In this document: in pieces, positions 9,537-19,247 of the stretch
How positions within the stretch are numbered: position 1 is the first letter of the stretch
Layout: each line of letters opens with the position of its first letter
Source: Myxococcales bacterium
GTDB lineage: Bacteria > Myxococcota > Myxococcia > Myxococcales > JAKAPL01
Length of the DNA: 64,000 nucleotides
Reading direction: 5' to 3'
Assembly: GCA_021783235.1 (NCBI GenBank)
Contig: JAJXUD010000011.1
Span: 20,455 to 84,454 of the forward strand
The notes under the pieces: model-generated
The model's database searches: none
Seen by the model: the letters and a program-made list of their open reading frames with translations, nothing else
Told to the model about the DNA's origin: nothing
Translations under genes and position numbers: made by a program

Positions 9537-11267
9537 TCAGTAGATCTTCGAGGGGTCGGCGCCATTGAAGTAGTGACGCAGGATGTCACGGTAGCTCTCC
9601 CCCCGCAGCGCCCGGCCGATGGCCCCGGTCTGGCACATGCCGACGCCATGCCCCCAGCCGGCGCCGCGGAAGACGAAGCCGGCGGGCTCGGGATCCACGA
9701 CGAAGGCCGAGCTCGGCAAGTTCCTGAAGAGCTTACGGATTACGAGCTCGCCCCGCACCTCGGCGACCCCCCGCTCCCCCTCGACGCGCAGCGCCGCGGC
9801 GCGCCCCGAGACGCCCCGATCGAGCGGCACGAGCCGCCGGACCCGACCCACCCCGAGGGGCGCCGCCAGGGCGTCGATCTCGGCCGACTCGAAGCGCCTC
9901 GACCAGCGGTACTTGGGGCTTCCCGCCTGCCCGGGGAGGTGGCAGTAGGCCGGGGGATCGGCCGAGAGCCAGCGGCGGAGCGACGCCTCGGTCGAGCCCG
10001 GCCCTGGGTCCGCGTCCCCCTCCAAGAGATCGCTCACCCCGCGCAGGGAGGGATCGGGCGGGCCGCCCCAGACCACCTCGTTGTTCTCGGTGTGACCTCC
10101 GCAGATCGCCGAATAGACGGAGTCGACGAGCCCGTCTTTCGAGAAGAGCGCCTCGCCCCGGGTCGCCCGAACGGCCGCGTCGGTGCTGGGACGCTCGCCC
10201 CCGAGTCCCGCGTAGACCTGGCAATGCTGCTCGGCGCAGAGGAGGTACGGATCGGTCAGGTGGCGCGCGCCGATTTTGGCGAGCACCTCGCCGCGCGCCG
10301 TCACGGCCTGGGCCTCGAGCGCCGCCGGCGGCGAGCTCGCGTAGATCTCGGAGGGGACGAGCCCACGCAAGAGCTCCTCGAGCGGCAGCGCCTCGACGAG
10401 CGCGAGCTTGCCGTCCTCGCCGACCACCGCGTAGAGGCGGCCGCGGTAGCGCCGATCGGCGAAGCCGTGAAACGCGTAGCCGACGCCGTACTCGACCCGC
10501 TTCACCTCGATCGAGCCGACCTCGAGGGCCTCGACGATCGCGACGTCCTGCGAGGCCGCGATGGCCACGCCGCCCGCCCCGTCCGCGATCTCGACGACGC
10601 CATGCGGCCGATCGAGCAGCTCCTCGTGCAGCGTCGCGACGGCGTCGTAGCGGCGCCGCAAGAGCGCGATCTCCGCCTCGGCGGCGGCCCGGTCGCCGGC
10701 CTCGCCGACGAGCACGAGCTCTCGCCGATTGTCGAGCACCCGCCCCGCGATGCCGTAGACCGTGCCGATCGTCCGAACGGTCACCGGCAGCCCGCGCCCC
10801 TCCCAGAGCGCGCGGGCCTTCGCGAGCCCGGCCCGGTCCCGGAAGGCGACGTCCGCGACCTGCGCGTAGTCGGCGAGCTTCGCGGGCGTCGCCGCCGAGA
10901 GGCGAAAGCGGACCGACACGCCCGCCGGTACGCCCACCTCTTTCTGGCCGGCGCCGCGCAGCTGCACCCGCAGCTGCGTCTCGCCCGACAGATCGATCTC
11001 GTCCTGTCCTTCCATGAGCCGGACCGTGACGAGCGGCGCCCCCTCGGAGGCGAAGTTGATCCGGTGGGCGTAGAGGAACTCGAGCGGATCGTCGGGGGCC
11101 GGCGGAACGCTCTCCGCGCCGCCATCGGGGGCCGCCTCGAGCGCATCCGGCGGCGGCAGGGGCAGCGGCGCTGGCGCCTCCTCGGGCAGCGCGAGGATCG
11201 GCCCGAGCGGCGTGCTCAAGGGGCCCGCCGTGGCGGCGAGAACGAGGCCCAGCGCGAGAAGTCGCAC
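9537..11267 (-). CDS. SpoIID/LytB domain-containing protein
   Basis: LEELLRGLVPSEIYASSPPAALEAQAVTARGEVLAKIG, AICGGHTENNEVVWGG, GWGHGVGMCQTGAIGRA. Confidence 0.88.
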   Translation of the reverse strand: MRLLALGLVLAATAGPLSTPLGPILALPEEAPAPLPLPPPDALEAAPDGGAESVPPAPDDPLEFLYAHRINFASEGAPLVTVRLMEGQDEIDLSGETQLRVQLRGAGQKEVGVPAGVSVRFRLSAATPAKLADYAQVADVAFRDRAGLAKARALWEGRGLPVTVRTIGTVYGIAGRVLDNRRELVLVGEAGDRAAAEAEIALLRRRYDAVATLHEELLDRPHGVVEIADGAGGVAIAASQDVAIVEALEVGSIEVKRVEYGVGYAFHGFADRRYRGRLYAVVGEDGKLALVEALPLEELLRGLVPSEIYASSPPAALEAQAVTARGEVLAKIGARHLTDPYLLCAEQHCQVYAGLGGERPSTDAAVRATRGEALFSKDGLVDSVYSAICGGHTENNEVVWGGPPDPSLRGVSDLLEGDADPGPGSTEASLRRWLSADPPAYCHLPGQAGSPKYRWSRRFESAEIDALAAPLGVGRVRRLVPLDRGVSGRAAALRVEGERGVAEVRGELVIRKLFRNLPSSAFVVDPEPAGFVFRGAGWGHGVGMCQTGAIGRALRGESYRDILRHYFNGADPSKIY

Positions 11268-11377
11268 CCGTCGCCTCTACCGTCCCGGAACCCCGCCGGT
11301 CAACCTGCCAGCGATGGAGCGAGCGGCGGAAGAGGTGGAACGAGGGCAGCGGTCCGCCCTCGCCCCCGGCGACCGCC

Positions 11378-12247
11378 TCAGGAATCCACCGGTGCCACCC
11401 CCGCGCGAGCGCGGAAGGCGGCCAGCAGCCTCCGCGTCACGGGGCCCGGTCGGCCGCTCCCGATCGCCCGCCCGTCGAGCCGAACGAGCGGGACGATCTC
11501 GCGGGTCGTGCTCGTGAGGAAGAGCTCGTCCGCCGCGAAGAGATCCTCCGGGCCGAGCGGCGTCTCGGCGGCCGGCAGGCCCAGCTGCCCGGCGAGATCC
11601 AAGACCACCCGGCGCGTCACGCCCTCGAGGATGCCGTCGAGCGGCGGGGTCGCGAGCCCGCCCGCCCGGACGGCGAAGACGTTCGAGCTGCTCCCCTCGG
11701 TGACCCGTCCGTTCGCATCGAGCATCAGCGCCTCGTGGGCGCCACGAGCGCGGGCCTCGCGCACGGCCAGCACGCTGTTCAGGTAGTTGCCCGTCTTGGC
11801 CGCTGGGTCGACCGCCTCGCGCAGGTTGCGCCGGACGTGAACGACGCAGGCCTCCACCCCGTCGCGGTAGACGTCGGGCGGCGGCGGCGCGAGCGGGCGG
11901 ACGATGACGACGACGTGCGGATTGCAGGCGAGCGCCGGGTCGAGGCCGATCTCGCCCTCCCCGCGCGTGATCACGAGCCGCACATACGACTCGTCGTTGC
12001 CCGAGGCGGCGAGCGTCCGCTCGATGCGGGCGAGGAGGAGCCCGCGGGGCACCGGCAGCACGAGGCCGATGAGCTCGCCCGAGCGCTCGAGCCGGTCGAG
12101 GTGGGCCTCGGCCTCGAAGAGGTGGCCCCGGTAGGTCCGGAAGACCTCGTAGATCGAGTCGCCGTAGAGAAAGCCACGGTCGAAGATCGAGAGGCGGGCC
12201 GCGCCCGGGGGCACGAGCCGACCGTCGATGGAGGCGAGGGTTCCCAT
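11378..12247 (-). CDS. Aminotransferase class IV (branched-chain / D-amino acid / PabC-like)
   Basis: SIFDRGFLYGDSIYEVFRTYRG, KTGNYLNSVLAVREARARGAHEALMLDANGRVTEGSSSNVF. Confidence 0.88.
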   Translation of the reverse strand: MGTLASIDGRLVPPGAARLSIFDRGFLYGDSIYEVFRTYRGHLFEAEAHLDRLERSGELIGLVLPVPRGLLLARIERTLAASGNDESYVRLVITRGEGEIGLDPALACNPHVVVIVRPLAPPPPDVYRDGVEACVVHVRRNLREAVDPAAKTGNYLNSVLAVREARARGAHEALMLDANGRVTEGSSSNVFAVRAGGLATPPLDGILEGVTRRVVLDLAGQLGLPAAETPLGPEDLFAADELFLTSTTREIVPLVRLDGRAIGSGRPGPVTRRLLAAFRARAGVAPVDS

Positions 12248-12374
12248 GGCCGGATACTACGACAGGGCCCGCGCGAATGCCTTTCGCTCCAACTCCCCGG
12301 CCCTCGCGCCTCTCGACGGGTCGGGGAGAGGGAAATTGACCTCGAGCGGCATCGGCGGTAGCTAGTGCGGCGCG

Positions 12375-12905
12375 ATGATCGAGCCTTCGCCGTTCGACTG
12401 CCGCCACTGCGGCTCGCCGCTCGAGCGGCTCCGCTCCGAGGCGAGCCCCGTCGAGTACCTCCGCTGCCCGCGCTGCGACCGGCAGTTCGCCGTGCTCGGC
12501 GAGGACGAGCTGCGGCGGCTCGCCCGCCCGCGCGCCGGGGCAACCCCGGGACGATCCGACGAGGCGCTCTCCGCGCTGCGCGAGCGGCTCGACCGCTGGC
12601 TCGCCCACGCCGAGGGGACCGACCCGTTCGCCGCGCTCGGGCTGCCGAAAAGCGCCGGGCCGCGCGAGGCGCGCGAGCGCTTCCACGAGCTCGCGCTGCG
12701 CCACCACCCCGATCGGGGTGGCGACGCCCTGGCGATGCAGCGGATCATCGAGGCCTATGACCTCCTGCGCGACCGTTTCGCCCGCGAGGCAAGGGCGGCT
12801 CGGGCGAAGGAGCGGGCGGCGCCAACGCCCGTGAAGCCGCGGTCGGTGGCGCTCTCGCGCCGCCAGCCCGCGAGCTGGGCGCGCGCGCGGGGGACGCAGC
12901 CATGA
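12375..12905 (+). CDS. J-domain protein with N-terminal zinc-ribbon-like CxxC pairs
   Basis: CRHCGSPLE...CPRCDRQF and RFHELALRHHPDRGGDALAMQRIIEAYDLL (HPD motif). Confidence 0.8.
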   Translation: MIEPSPFDCRHCGSPLERLRSEASPVEYLRCPRCDRQFAVLGEDELRRLARPRAGATPGRSDEALSALRERLDRWLAHAEGTDPFAALGLPKSAGPREARERFHELALRHHPDRGGDALAMQRIIEAYDLLRDRFAREARAARAKERAAPTPVKPRSVALSRRQPASWARARGTQP

Positions 12906-13498
12906 AGCGGACGCTCTCACTCTCGCTCGCGCTGCTCGCGCTCGCCGGCTGCTCGCGCGTCGATTACGTCGAGATCGAGCCGAGCCAGGTTCTGCTGCGC
13001 CGGCGAGGCGAGGGGCTACAGCTGCGAGCGAAGCCGATGAACCGCAACGGCCAGTACTTCCCCCGCGAGCCCGTCTCCTGGAGCGCCGACGACCCAAAGG
13101 TGGCGAAGATCGATCGAGACGGGCAGCTCACTGCCGTGGGTCCGGGGCACGCCGTGGTCACCGCGAAGGCGGGCGGCCGGACCTCCACGGTCGATGTCGA
13201 GGTCCGCACCGTCGAGACCGTGCGGGTGACCCCGGCGAGCGTCACGCTGAAGGTCGACGACGGCGCCTTCCGGCCGGAGGTCGAGCCGCTCGACTCGAAG
13301 GGGCACGAGCTCAAGGACCGGACCATCGAGATGAAGGCGGCGGACGAGAACGTCGCCGACGTCGACGGCGAACAGATCTGGCCCGTGGGTCCGGGTCACA
13401 CCGTCGTGACCGTGCGAGCGGACGACCGGAGCGGCAGCATCGAAGTCACCGTGACCGGCACCGGAAAGGGCACGAAGAAGGGGAAGCGGCGCCAGTAG
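12902..13498 (+). CDS. Lipoprotein with bacterial Ig-like (BIG2) repeats
   Basis: LALAGCSRVDY lipobox; VSWSADDPKVAKIDRDGQLTAVGPGHAVVTAKAGG; ATGA overlap with upstream gene. Confidence 0.8.
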   Translation: MKRTLSLSLALLALAGCSRVDYVEIEPSQVLLRRRGEGLQLRAKPMNRNGQYFPREPVSWSADDPKVAKIDRDGQLTAVGPGHAVVTAKAGGRTSTVDVEVRTVETVRVTPASVTLKVDDGAFRPEVEPLDSKGHELKDRTIEMKAADENVADVDGEQIWPVGPGHTVVTVRADDRSGSIEVTVTGTGKGTKKGKRRQ

Positions 13499-13517
13499 CC
13501 CGCGGGCGGCCCCAGCG

Positions 13518-16500
13518 CTACTGGGCCACGATCGCGATCGTCTGGCTCCCGACGTTGCCCCAACCGTCGGTGACCGTCACCGTCGCCGTGTAGCTTCCCG
13601 GCGCCGTGAAGGTGTGGTCGAGCCAGCCGTCCACTCCGCTCGCGCCGTCGCTCGTCGTCCAGAGGAAGCCAGCGATCCAGTCGTTCGGATCCGTCGTCGT
13701 CGAGCCGGTCGCGTCGAGCTCCAGCCAGAACGGCGCCGGGCCAGTCGTCCCGGGGTTCGAGGTGACGACGATCTGGATGGGGCTTCCGCCGCCGCCACTG
13801 GTCGAGCCACCCGAACTCGTCCCCCCGCTCGTCGCCCCCCCGCCGACCGAGATGGGAATGGTCTGCGTGGCCGTGTTCCCGTACCCGTCGGTCGCGACGA
13901 CCGTCGCGGTGTAGCTTCCCGCCACCGCGAACGTGTGGTCGAGCCAGGAGGCCGTCCCGCTCGCGCCATCGCTCGTCGTCCACTGAAAGGCCGCGATCCA
14001 GTCGTTCGGATCGCTCGTCGTCGTGCCCGAAGCGTCGAGCTCGACCCAGAACGGCGCCAGGCCGCTCGTCCCCGGGTTCTCGGTCACGACGAGCTGGATG
14101 GCACTCGATCCGCCGCTGGTCGTCGTACCGCCACTCGAGCCACTCGAGGTCGAGCCACTCGTCGAGCCGCCGGAGGTCGAGCCCCCTGAACTGGAGCCGC
14201 CGCTCGTCGTCCCGCCGCCCACGGAGATGGGAATGGTCTGCGTGGCCGTGTTCCCGTACCCGTCGGTCGCGACGACCGTCGCGGTGTAGCTTCCCGCCAC
14301 CGCGAACGTGTGGTCGAGCCAGGAGGCCGTCCCGTTCGCGCCATCGCTCGTCGTCCACTGAAAGGCCGCGATCCAGTCGTTCGGATCGCTCGTCGTCGTG
14401 CCCGAAGCGTCGAACTCGACCCAGAACGGCGCCAGGCCGCTCGTCCCCGGGCTCTCGGTGACGACGAGCTGGATGGGGCTCGTCGCACCGCCACTCGTGG
14501 TCGAGCCGCCGGTCGTCGACCCGCCGCTGGTCGTCGACCCGCCGCTGGAGGATCCGCCGCTCGCCCCCCCTCCCCCCGCGCCCGAGAGCAGCCGCACGGT
14601 CGAGCTCCCCTCGTCGACGACGGCCACGGTGCCGTCCGGCAGGATCGCGACCCCAGCGGGCTCGCTGAAGCTCGCGGACGTCCCCGTCCCGTCGGCGGCG
14701 CCCATCGCTCCGCTGCCCCCGAACGTTCCGACGCTGCCGCCCTGGATCCAGCGGATCCGGGAGTTGCCCGTGTCCGAGACGAGGACTCGGCCGCCGGCCT
14801 CGGCGATGCCGTTCAGCGGCATGAAGAGCGCGCCCCCGGCGGGCCCGTCGGCAAAGCCGCCGTTGCCGGCGTAGCTCGCGATCGTCGTCACCGTGAAGCT
14901 GCCGTCGAGCGAGAGTTCGCGGATCGTTCGGCTCCCCGTGTCGATGAACCAGAGGGCGCCGTCACCGTACGCGATGCCGGTCGGCCGATAGACGCTCGCG
15001 GCCGGCCCCGACCCGTCCGAGGTCCCCATTCCGGAGATCACCGTCGTCACCGTCTGATCCGGCGCGACGTGGGCAATCCGGTCGTTCTGCGAGTCGGTCA
15101 CGTAGAGGTCGTTGCCAACCGCGGCAACTCCCGTGGGGAGGTAGAAGCGCGCCTGCGTGCCGACGCCGTCCTGCTCGCCCGCCCCGCCCCCGGGATCGCC
15201 GGCCCAGGTGGCGACGGTCCAGCCCGCGCCGGGCGTGATGCGGACGATCCGGTTGTTGCCGCTGTCGCAGACGTAGAGCGACCCGTCCGCGCCGATGGCG
15301 ATCCCCTCGGGGAGCCAGAGCCCCGCCTGCGCTCCGGGACCGTCGGAGATCCCCGGCTGCCCCGTGCCGGCGATGGTCGAGACGACGCCGTTCGCGATGA
15401 GCCGCACCACGTCGTTGTTCGTGTCCGCGACGTAGACGTTCCCCGCCCCGTCGGCGGCGATGCCGGCCGGCCGGTCGAAGCGAGCCTGCGCCGCGGGCCC
15501 ATCGACGAGCCCGGTCGAGCCCGACGCGCCCGCCAGGGTGGTCACCTGGGCGACGGCACGCGACAGATCGGTGGGCGGCGGAGTCCCCGCGCCGAAGGCC
15601 GCGCCGGCCGAGGCCGGGAAGAGCCCCGCCCGCGCGAGCACGTTGTCGGTCATCGTCTGCACCCGCGCGTCGGCGCGGCCCGGGTAGGCGAGCCCCCAGG
15701 CCCACTCCACCGTCCCCGCCGCGAAGACGAAGCCGCCCGCCGTGGTCGGGTAGACCGACGCCTGGTGCTCGCTCGGCCCGCCCGTGAACTGGACGACTGG
15801 CTCGGAGGAGAGCGGGACGAGGCCGCTCGGCTCGAAGCCGTTCGCCGCGCGCCGATCCGACTCGTAGCCGATGAGGAGCGGGATGGTGTCGCCGTCCTGC
15901 GCGCCCGTGCCGGCGTAGAGCCAGGACGAGGCGTTCTGCACGACCCACGGCGCGTCGGTGAGCTGCCAGGCGTCGTACAGGATCCCCTGGAGCGCGTTCT
16001 CGGGATCGTTCACCGGCGGCTCGCGCCACATCACCGTGGCGAGCGGCGTCCCCTGGTCGGGGTCGTCCTGCTGGTCCTGGTCCTTGTAGCAAGTGACCGT
16101 CCGCGCGGGCGTACCGTCCGCGGGAGACGGCTCGATCCGGACCTGCCAGTAGACCGAGTTACCGCAGAAGAACGCCGCATCGGTCCCCTGCGTGATCGCC
16201 TGCTCCACGGCCGAGCGCTGGTTGCGCGACCAGTACTCGTCGTGCCCCACCGCCATGTAGAGCTTCTGCCCGGCCAAGAGGCTCGGGTTCTGGTCGACGT
16301 CGACGTCGGTGAGGTAGGTGACGTCGTAGCCTCGCGCCTCGATCCACTGGACGAATTCCTGCTCGTACCAGGTGAACTCGCCGGAGCCGGCCCCCTCGCC
16401 GTAGGGCCGGTTGTACGAGACCCGCTTCGCATAGCCGCCGACGAGGCCGATCGAGTCGGCGTAGAGGCTCTCGCCCCCCCAGAAGTTGTAGGCCTGGTAG

Positions 16501-17057
16501 GTGTTCGTCGACGACTGGAAGACGGCCACGCCCTTTCGCTCGTCCGCCCGGACCACGAAGACGACGTAGCTCTGCGGGCCGTCGTCTCGCGTCATGAGGA
16601 CGAGGTAGACGCCGCTCACCCACGATGGGTCGGTCTGGAGGGTGAAGGAGACGGGCCAGCGGCACTCGACGAGGCCGGTCGTCGGATCGGGGATGGGCGT
16701 CGGCTGACTGTCCACCGGCACGGGCCCGCCCGAGGCGAGGAATCGCCCCCCGAGCCCCTGGTAGTAGCCCATCCGGAAGAGGCTCCAGGAGAGCGTGTGA
16801 GGCCCGTCCGCCCGGACGTGGACGGCGATCCCGCCCCCGTGCTCGACGCTCGTCGCCCCGGCGTAACCCTCGAGCTGCCCCGGCGCCGCGATCCACGAGA
16901 GGTTCCAGGCGGAGCTGCCCGGGAGCTGGTTCTCCGCGCTCACCGGGTTCGACGAGAGCGGCTGACTGGATCGAGCGCCCCCGCTCGACGGCAGCCTCGA
17001 CCTCCCGCACCCGAGGAGCGCGATCGCTCCCAGGATTCCCACCCCGATCCGATGCAT
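13518..17057 (-). CDS. Large secreted lipoprotein: N,N-dimethylformamidase-beta-like domain, NHL repeats, three PKD-like domains separated by Gly/Ser/Thr linkers
   Basis: AIALLGCGRS lipobox; VGHDEYWSRNQRSAVE; NHL strings such as PAGIAADGAGNVYVADTNNDVVRLI; PKD-like DWIAAFQWTTSDGANGTASWLDHTFAVAGSYTATVVATDGYGN repeated. Confidence 0.8.
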   Translation of the reverse strand: MHRIGVGILGAIALLGCGRSRLPSSGGARSSQPLSSNPVSAENQLPGSSAWNLSWIAAPGQLEGYAGATSVEHGGGIAVHVRADGPHTLSWSLFRMGYYQGLGGRFLASGGPVPVDSQPTPIPDPTTGLVECRWPVSFTLQTDPSWVSGVYLVLMTRDDGPQSYVVFVVRADERKGVAVFQSSTNTYQAYNFWGGESLYADSIGLVGGYAKRVSYNRPYGEGAGSGEFTWYEQEFVQWIEARGYDVTYLTDVDVDQNPSLLAGQKLYMAVGHDEYWSRNQRSAVEQAITQGTDAAFFCGNSVYWQVRIEPSPADGTPARTVTCYKDQDQQDDPDQGTPLATVMWREPPVNDPENALQGILYDAWQLTDAPWVVQNASSWLYAGTGAQDGDTIPLLIGYESDRRAANGFEPSGLVPLSSEPVVQFTGGPSEHQASVYPTTAGGFVFAAGTVEWAWGLAYPGRADARVQTMTDNVLARAGLFPASAGAAFGAGTPPPTDLSRAVAQVTTLAGASGSTGLVDGPAAQARFDRPAGIAADGAGNVYVADTNNDVVRLIANGVVSTIAGTGQPGISDGPGAQAGLWLPEGIAIGADGSLYVCDSGNNRIVRITPGAGWTVATWAGDPGGGAGEQDGVGTQARFYLPTGVAAVGNDLYVTDSQNDRIAHVAPDQTVTTVISGMGTSDGSGPAASVYRPTGIAYGDGALWFIDTGSRTIRELSLDGSFTVTTIASYAGNGGFADGPAGGALFMPLNGIAEAGGRVLVSDTGNSRIRWIQGGSVGTFGGSGAMGAADGTGTSASFSEPAGVAILPDGTVAVVDEGSSTVRLLSGAGGGGASGGSSSGGSTTSGGSTTGGSTTSGGATSPIQLVVTESPGTSGLAPFWVEFDASGTTTSDPNDWIAAFQWTTSDGANGTASWLDHTFAVAGSYTATVVATDGYGNTATQTIPISVGGGTTSGGSSSGGSTSGGSTSGSTSSGSSGGTTTSGGSSAIQLVVTENPGTSGLAPFWVELDASGTTTSDPNDWIAAFQWTTSDGASGTASWLDHTFAVAGSYTATVVATDGYGNTATQTIPISVGGGATSGGTSSGGSTSGGGGSPIQIVVTSNPGTTGPAPFWLELDATGSTTTDPNDWIAGFLWTTSDGASGVDGWLDHTFTAPGSYTATVTVTDGWGNVGSQTIAIVAQ
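13849..14102. repeat. PKD-module duplication, copy 1 (about 254 bp, near-identical to copy 2, offset 375 bp)
   Basis: gagatgggaatggtctgcgtggccgtgttcccgtacccgtcggtcgcgacgacc... repeated at 14224. Confidence 0.9.
14224..14477. repeat. PKD-module duplication, copy 2
   Basis: Direct near-identical copy of 13849-14102 by inspection. Confidence 0.9.
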
Positions 17058-17126
17058 GGCTCCCCCCCCCGATCGGAAGGAAAGCTCTGGCCCGCGTGGC
17101 CCGACCGCAAGCGGGCGCGGGACCGG

Positions 17127-17660
17127 TCAGCCGGCGTCGCTCCCGGCGTCGGGCGGCGCGAGCGCGACGCACGCCGCGCCCTCGCAGGCGGTGCCGGCGG
17201 GGCAGGCGTGGCGGCAGCTCCCGCAGTTCAGGTTGTCGCTGCCGACGTTGGCGCAGAGGGGCGCGGCGCCCCCGTCGTCCTCGCAGAGGAGCTCGCCCGG
17301 TGGGCAGCCGAGCTGGCAGGCGCCCGACGCGCAGAGCTCCCCGGGACCGCACGACACCCCGCAGCCGCCGCAGTTGGCCTCATCGCTCCCGACGTTCGCG
17401 CAGTAGCCCGAGCCGGCGTCGGGCGCGCAGAGCGTCTGGCCGTCGGGACAGCTCACCGCGCAGGCGCCCGAGACGCAGAGCTGCCCCTCGAGGCAGGCGA
17501 CGGCGCAGCTCCCGCAGTGGGAGGGGTCGCCGTTCAGGTTCGCGCACGTCCCATCGCAGAGGCTCTCGCCCGCGCCGCAGGCGGGGCCGGCGTCGGGCGC
17601 GGGCGCGGGCTTCCCGCAGGCGAGGACGGCGACGGCAGCGATCAGGGCGAGGCGGCGCAT
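17127..17660 (-). CDS. Cys-rich lipoprotein with repeated STIG1-like CANxxxDxxNCGxCxxxC modules
   Basis: VAVLACGKPAP lipobox; CANLNGDPSHCGSCAVAC, CANVGSDEANCGGCGVSC, CANVGSDNLNCGSCRHAC. Confidence 0.8.
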   Translation of the reverse strand: MRRLALIAAVAVLACGKPAPAPDAGPACGAGESLCDGTCANLNGDPSHCGSCAVACLEGQLCVSGACAVSCPDGQTLCAPDAGSGYCANVGSDEANCGGCGVSCGPGELCASGACQLGCPPGELLCEDDGGAAPLCANVGSDNLNCGSCRHACPAGTACEGAACVALAPPDAGSDAG

Positions 17661-17810
17661 GGGAGCTCCTCCGACGGGGGGCCGCGGACGCTACCGGGGC
17701 CGGGTCGCCTCGGGCAAGCGATTCGCAATCGGCTCCGGCCGGCGGCGCGATCGGTTATAGTCGGTTCCCGAACCAGGGAAGGGCCAGCGAGGAATCGGAG
17801 TGGACCGACG

Positions 17811-18269
17811 ATGAGACGGCGAACCGAGTCCGGGGAGTTCAACTTCGTCGCCCTGCTCCTGCTCAGCGGCGTCGCGCTCGCGGGCTACCTCGCCTACGCG
17901 CTCCTCCCAGCCTTCTCGGACGAGATGGACGTGGCGCAGCAGCTCCACGCGGTCGCGAACGACGGCTGGCGGCGGATCGGCAAGGAGGAGATGCACAAGC
18001 GGGTCCTCGAGGCGATGGGCAAGATCGGCAACCACATCGAGACGCCGGCGGGCGGCCTGCCGACCGAGGTCCCGGGGCTCGAGGTGAACGACGACGACGT
18101 CGAGATCAGCTGCACCGATCAGAGCCAGGACTGCAGCGACCTGACCGGCGACGTGACGATCGCGGTCCACTACACGCGCCTCGTCCCGCTGCCGTGGCTC
18201 CAGGGCAAGTTCGTGACGCTCCACTTCAGCCCGTCGGCGCACGCGAGCCTGCAGCCGGTGAAGTGGTAG
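17811..18269 (+). CDS. Small protein with one N-terminal TM segment, unknown function
   Basis: MRRRTESGEFNFVALLLLSGVALAGYLAYALLPAF...; stop TAG abuts the pyrB ATG. Start trimmed from the very long spurious ORF 14310..18269. Confidence 0.7.
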   Translation: MRRRTESGEFNFVALLLLSGVALAGYLAYALLPAFSDEMDVAQQLHAVANDGWRRIGKEEMHKRVLEAMGKIGNHIETPAGGLPTEVPGLEVNDDDVEISCTDQSQDCSDLTGDVTIAVHYTRLVPLPWLQGKFVTLHFSPSAHASLQPVKW

Positions 18270-19247
18270 ATGACCCCGGAGGGGATCCGCGGCCGGCGCG
18301 CGGCGGCCGCCTGGGGCGGCGGCCACCTGCTCGACATCGAGCGGCTCGCGCGCGAAGAGATCGAGCGCGTCCTCGACCTCGCCCGAGAGCTGAAGGCGGC
18401 GCACGGCCGCGGCGCCCTCGCACAACCCCTCGCGGGGAAGCTCGTCGCCCTGCTCTTCTTTGAGCCGTCCACCCGGACGCGCAGCTCCTTCGAGATTGCC
18501 GCGAAGCGGCTCGGCGCCCAGACGGTCGTCTGGACCTCGCAGGGCTCGAGCGTCTCGAAGGGCGAGACGCTCCTCGACACGGCGCTCAACCTCGAGGCGA
18601 TGGGGCCCGACGCCCTCGTCGTCCGCCACGCGGCCTCGGGGGCGGCGGGGCTCGTCGCCTCGCGCGTCGGCTGCGCCGTCCTGAACGCCGGCGACGGCGC
18701 CCACGAGCACCCGTCGCAGGCGCTGCTCGACGCCTTCACGCTGCGCGAGCGCTGGGGCTCGCTCGAGGGGCGGACGGTGGTCATCGTCGGCGACATCGCC
18801 CACAGCCGCGTCGCCCGCTCGAACCTCTGGTGCCTCACCCGGCTCGGCGCGAGGGTGCGGCTCTGCGCGCCGCCCACCCTGCTGGCGCCCGGCCTCGACC
18901 GGCTCGGCGAGCCGGGGCGGGTCACCTTGCACGAGCGGCTCGATCGGGCGCTCGAGGGGGCCGACGCCATCATGATGCTCCGCATCCAGCTCGAGCGGCA
19001 GGGCGGTGGACCGCCCCTCGTCCCGAGCCTGCGCGAGTACGCGCGGCTGTTCGGCCTCTCCGAGCGCGTCGCAGGCGAGCTGCCCGCCGGCGCGCTGGTC
19101 CTCCACCCGGGCCCCATCAACCGCGGCGTCGAGCTCGCGCACGCGGTCGCCGACGGGCCCCGCAGCGTCATCCTCGAGCAGGTCGAGAACGGCGTCGCCG
19201 TGCGCATGGCCGCGCTCTCGCTGCTCGTCGGCGGAGGCCGCCCGTGA
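18270..19247 (+). CDS. pyrB: Aspartate carbamoyltransferase catalytic subunit
   Basis: [56 protein letters not shown]. Confidence 0.96.
   Translation: MTPEGIRGRRAAAAWGGGHLLDIERLAREEIERVLDLARELKAAHGRGALAQPLAGKLVALLFFEPSTRTRSSFEIAAKRLGAQTVVWTSQGSSVSKGETLLDTALNLEAMGPDALVVRHAASGAAGLVASRVGCAVLNAGDGAHEHPSQALLDAFTLRERWGSLEGRTVVIVGDIAHSRVARSNLWCLTRLGARVRLCAPPTLLAPGLDRLGEPGRVTLHERLDRALEGADAIMMLRIQLERQGGGPPLVPSLREYARLFGLSERVAGELPAGALVLHPGPINRGVELAHAVADGPRSVILEQVENGVAVRMAALSLLVGGGRP

Noticed and set aside
14310-18269. 1319-aa plus-strand ORF
   Set aside because: Mostly antisense to the well-supported 13518..17057 lipoprotein; Arg/Pro/Gly-rich GC artefact. Only the last part (17811-18269) looks coding.
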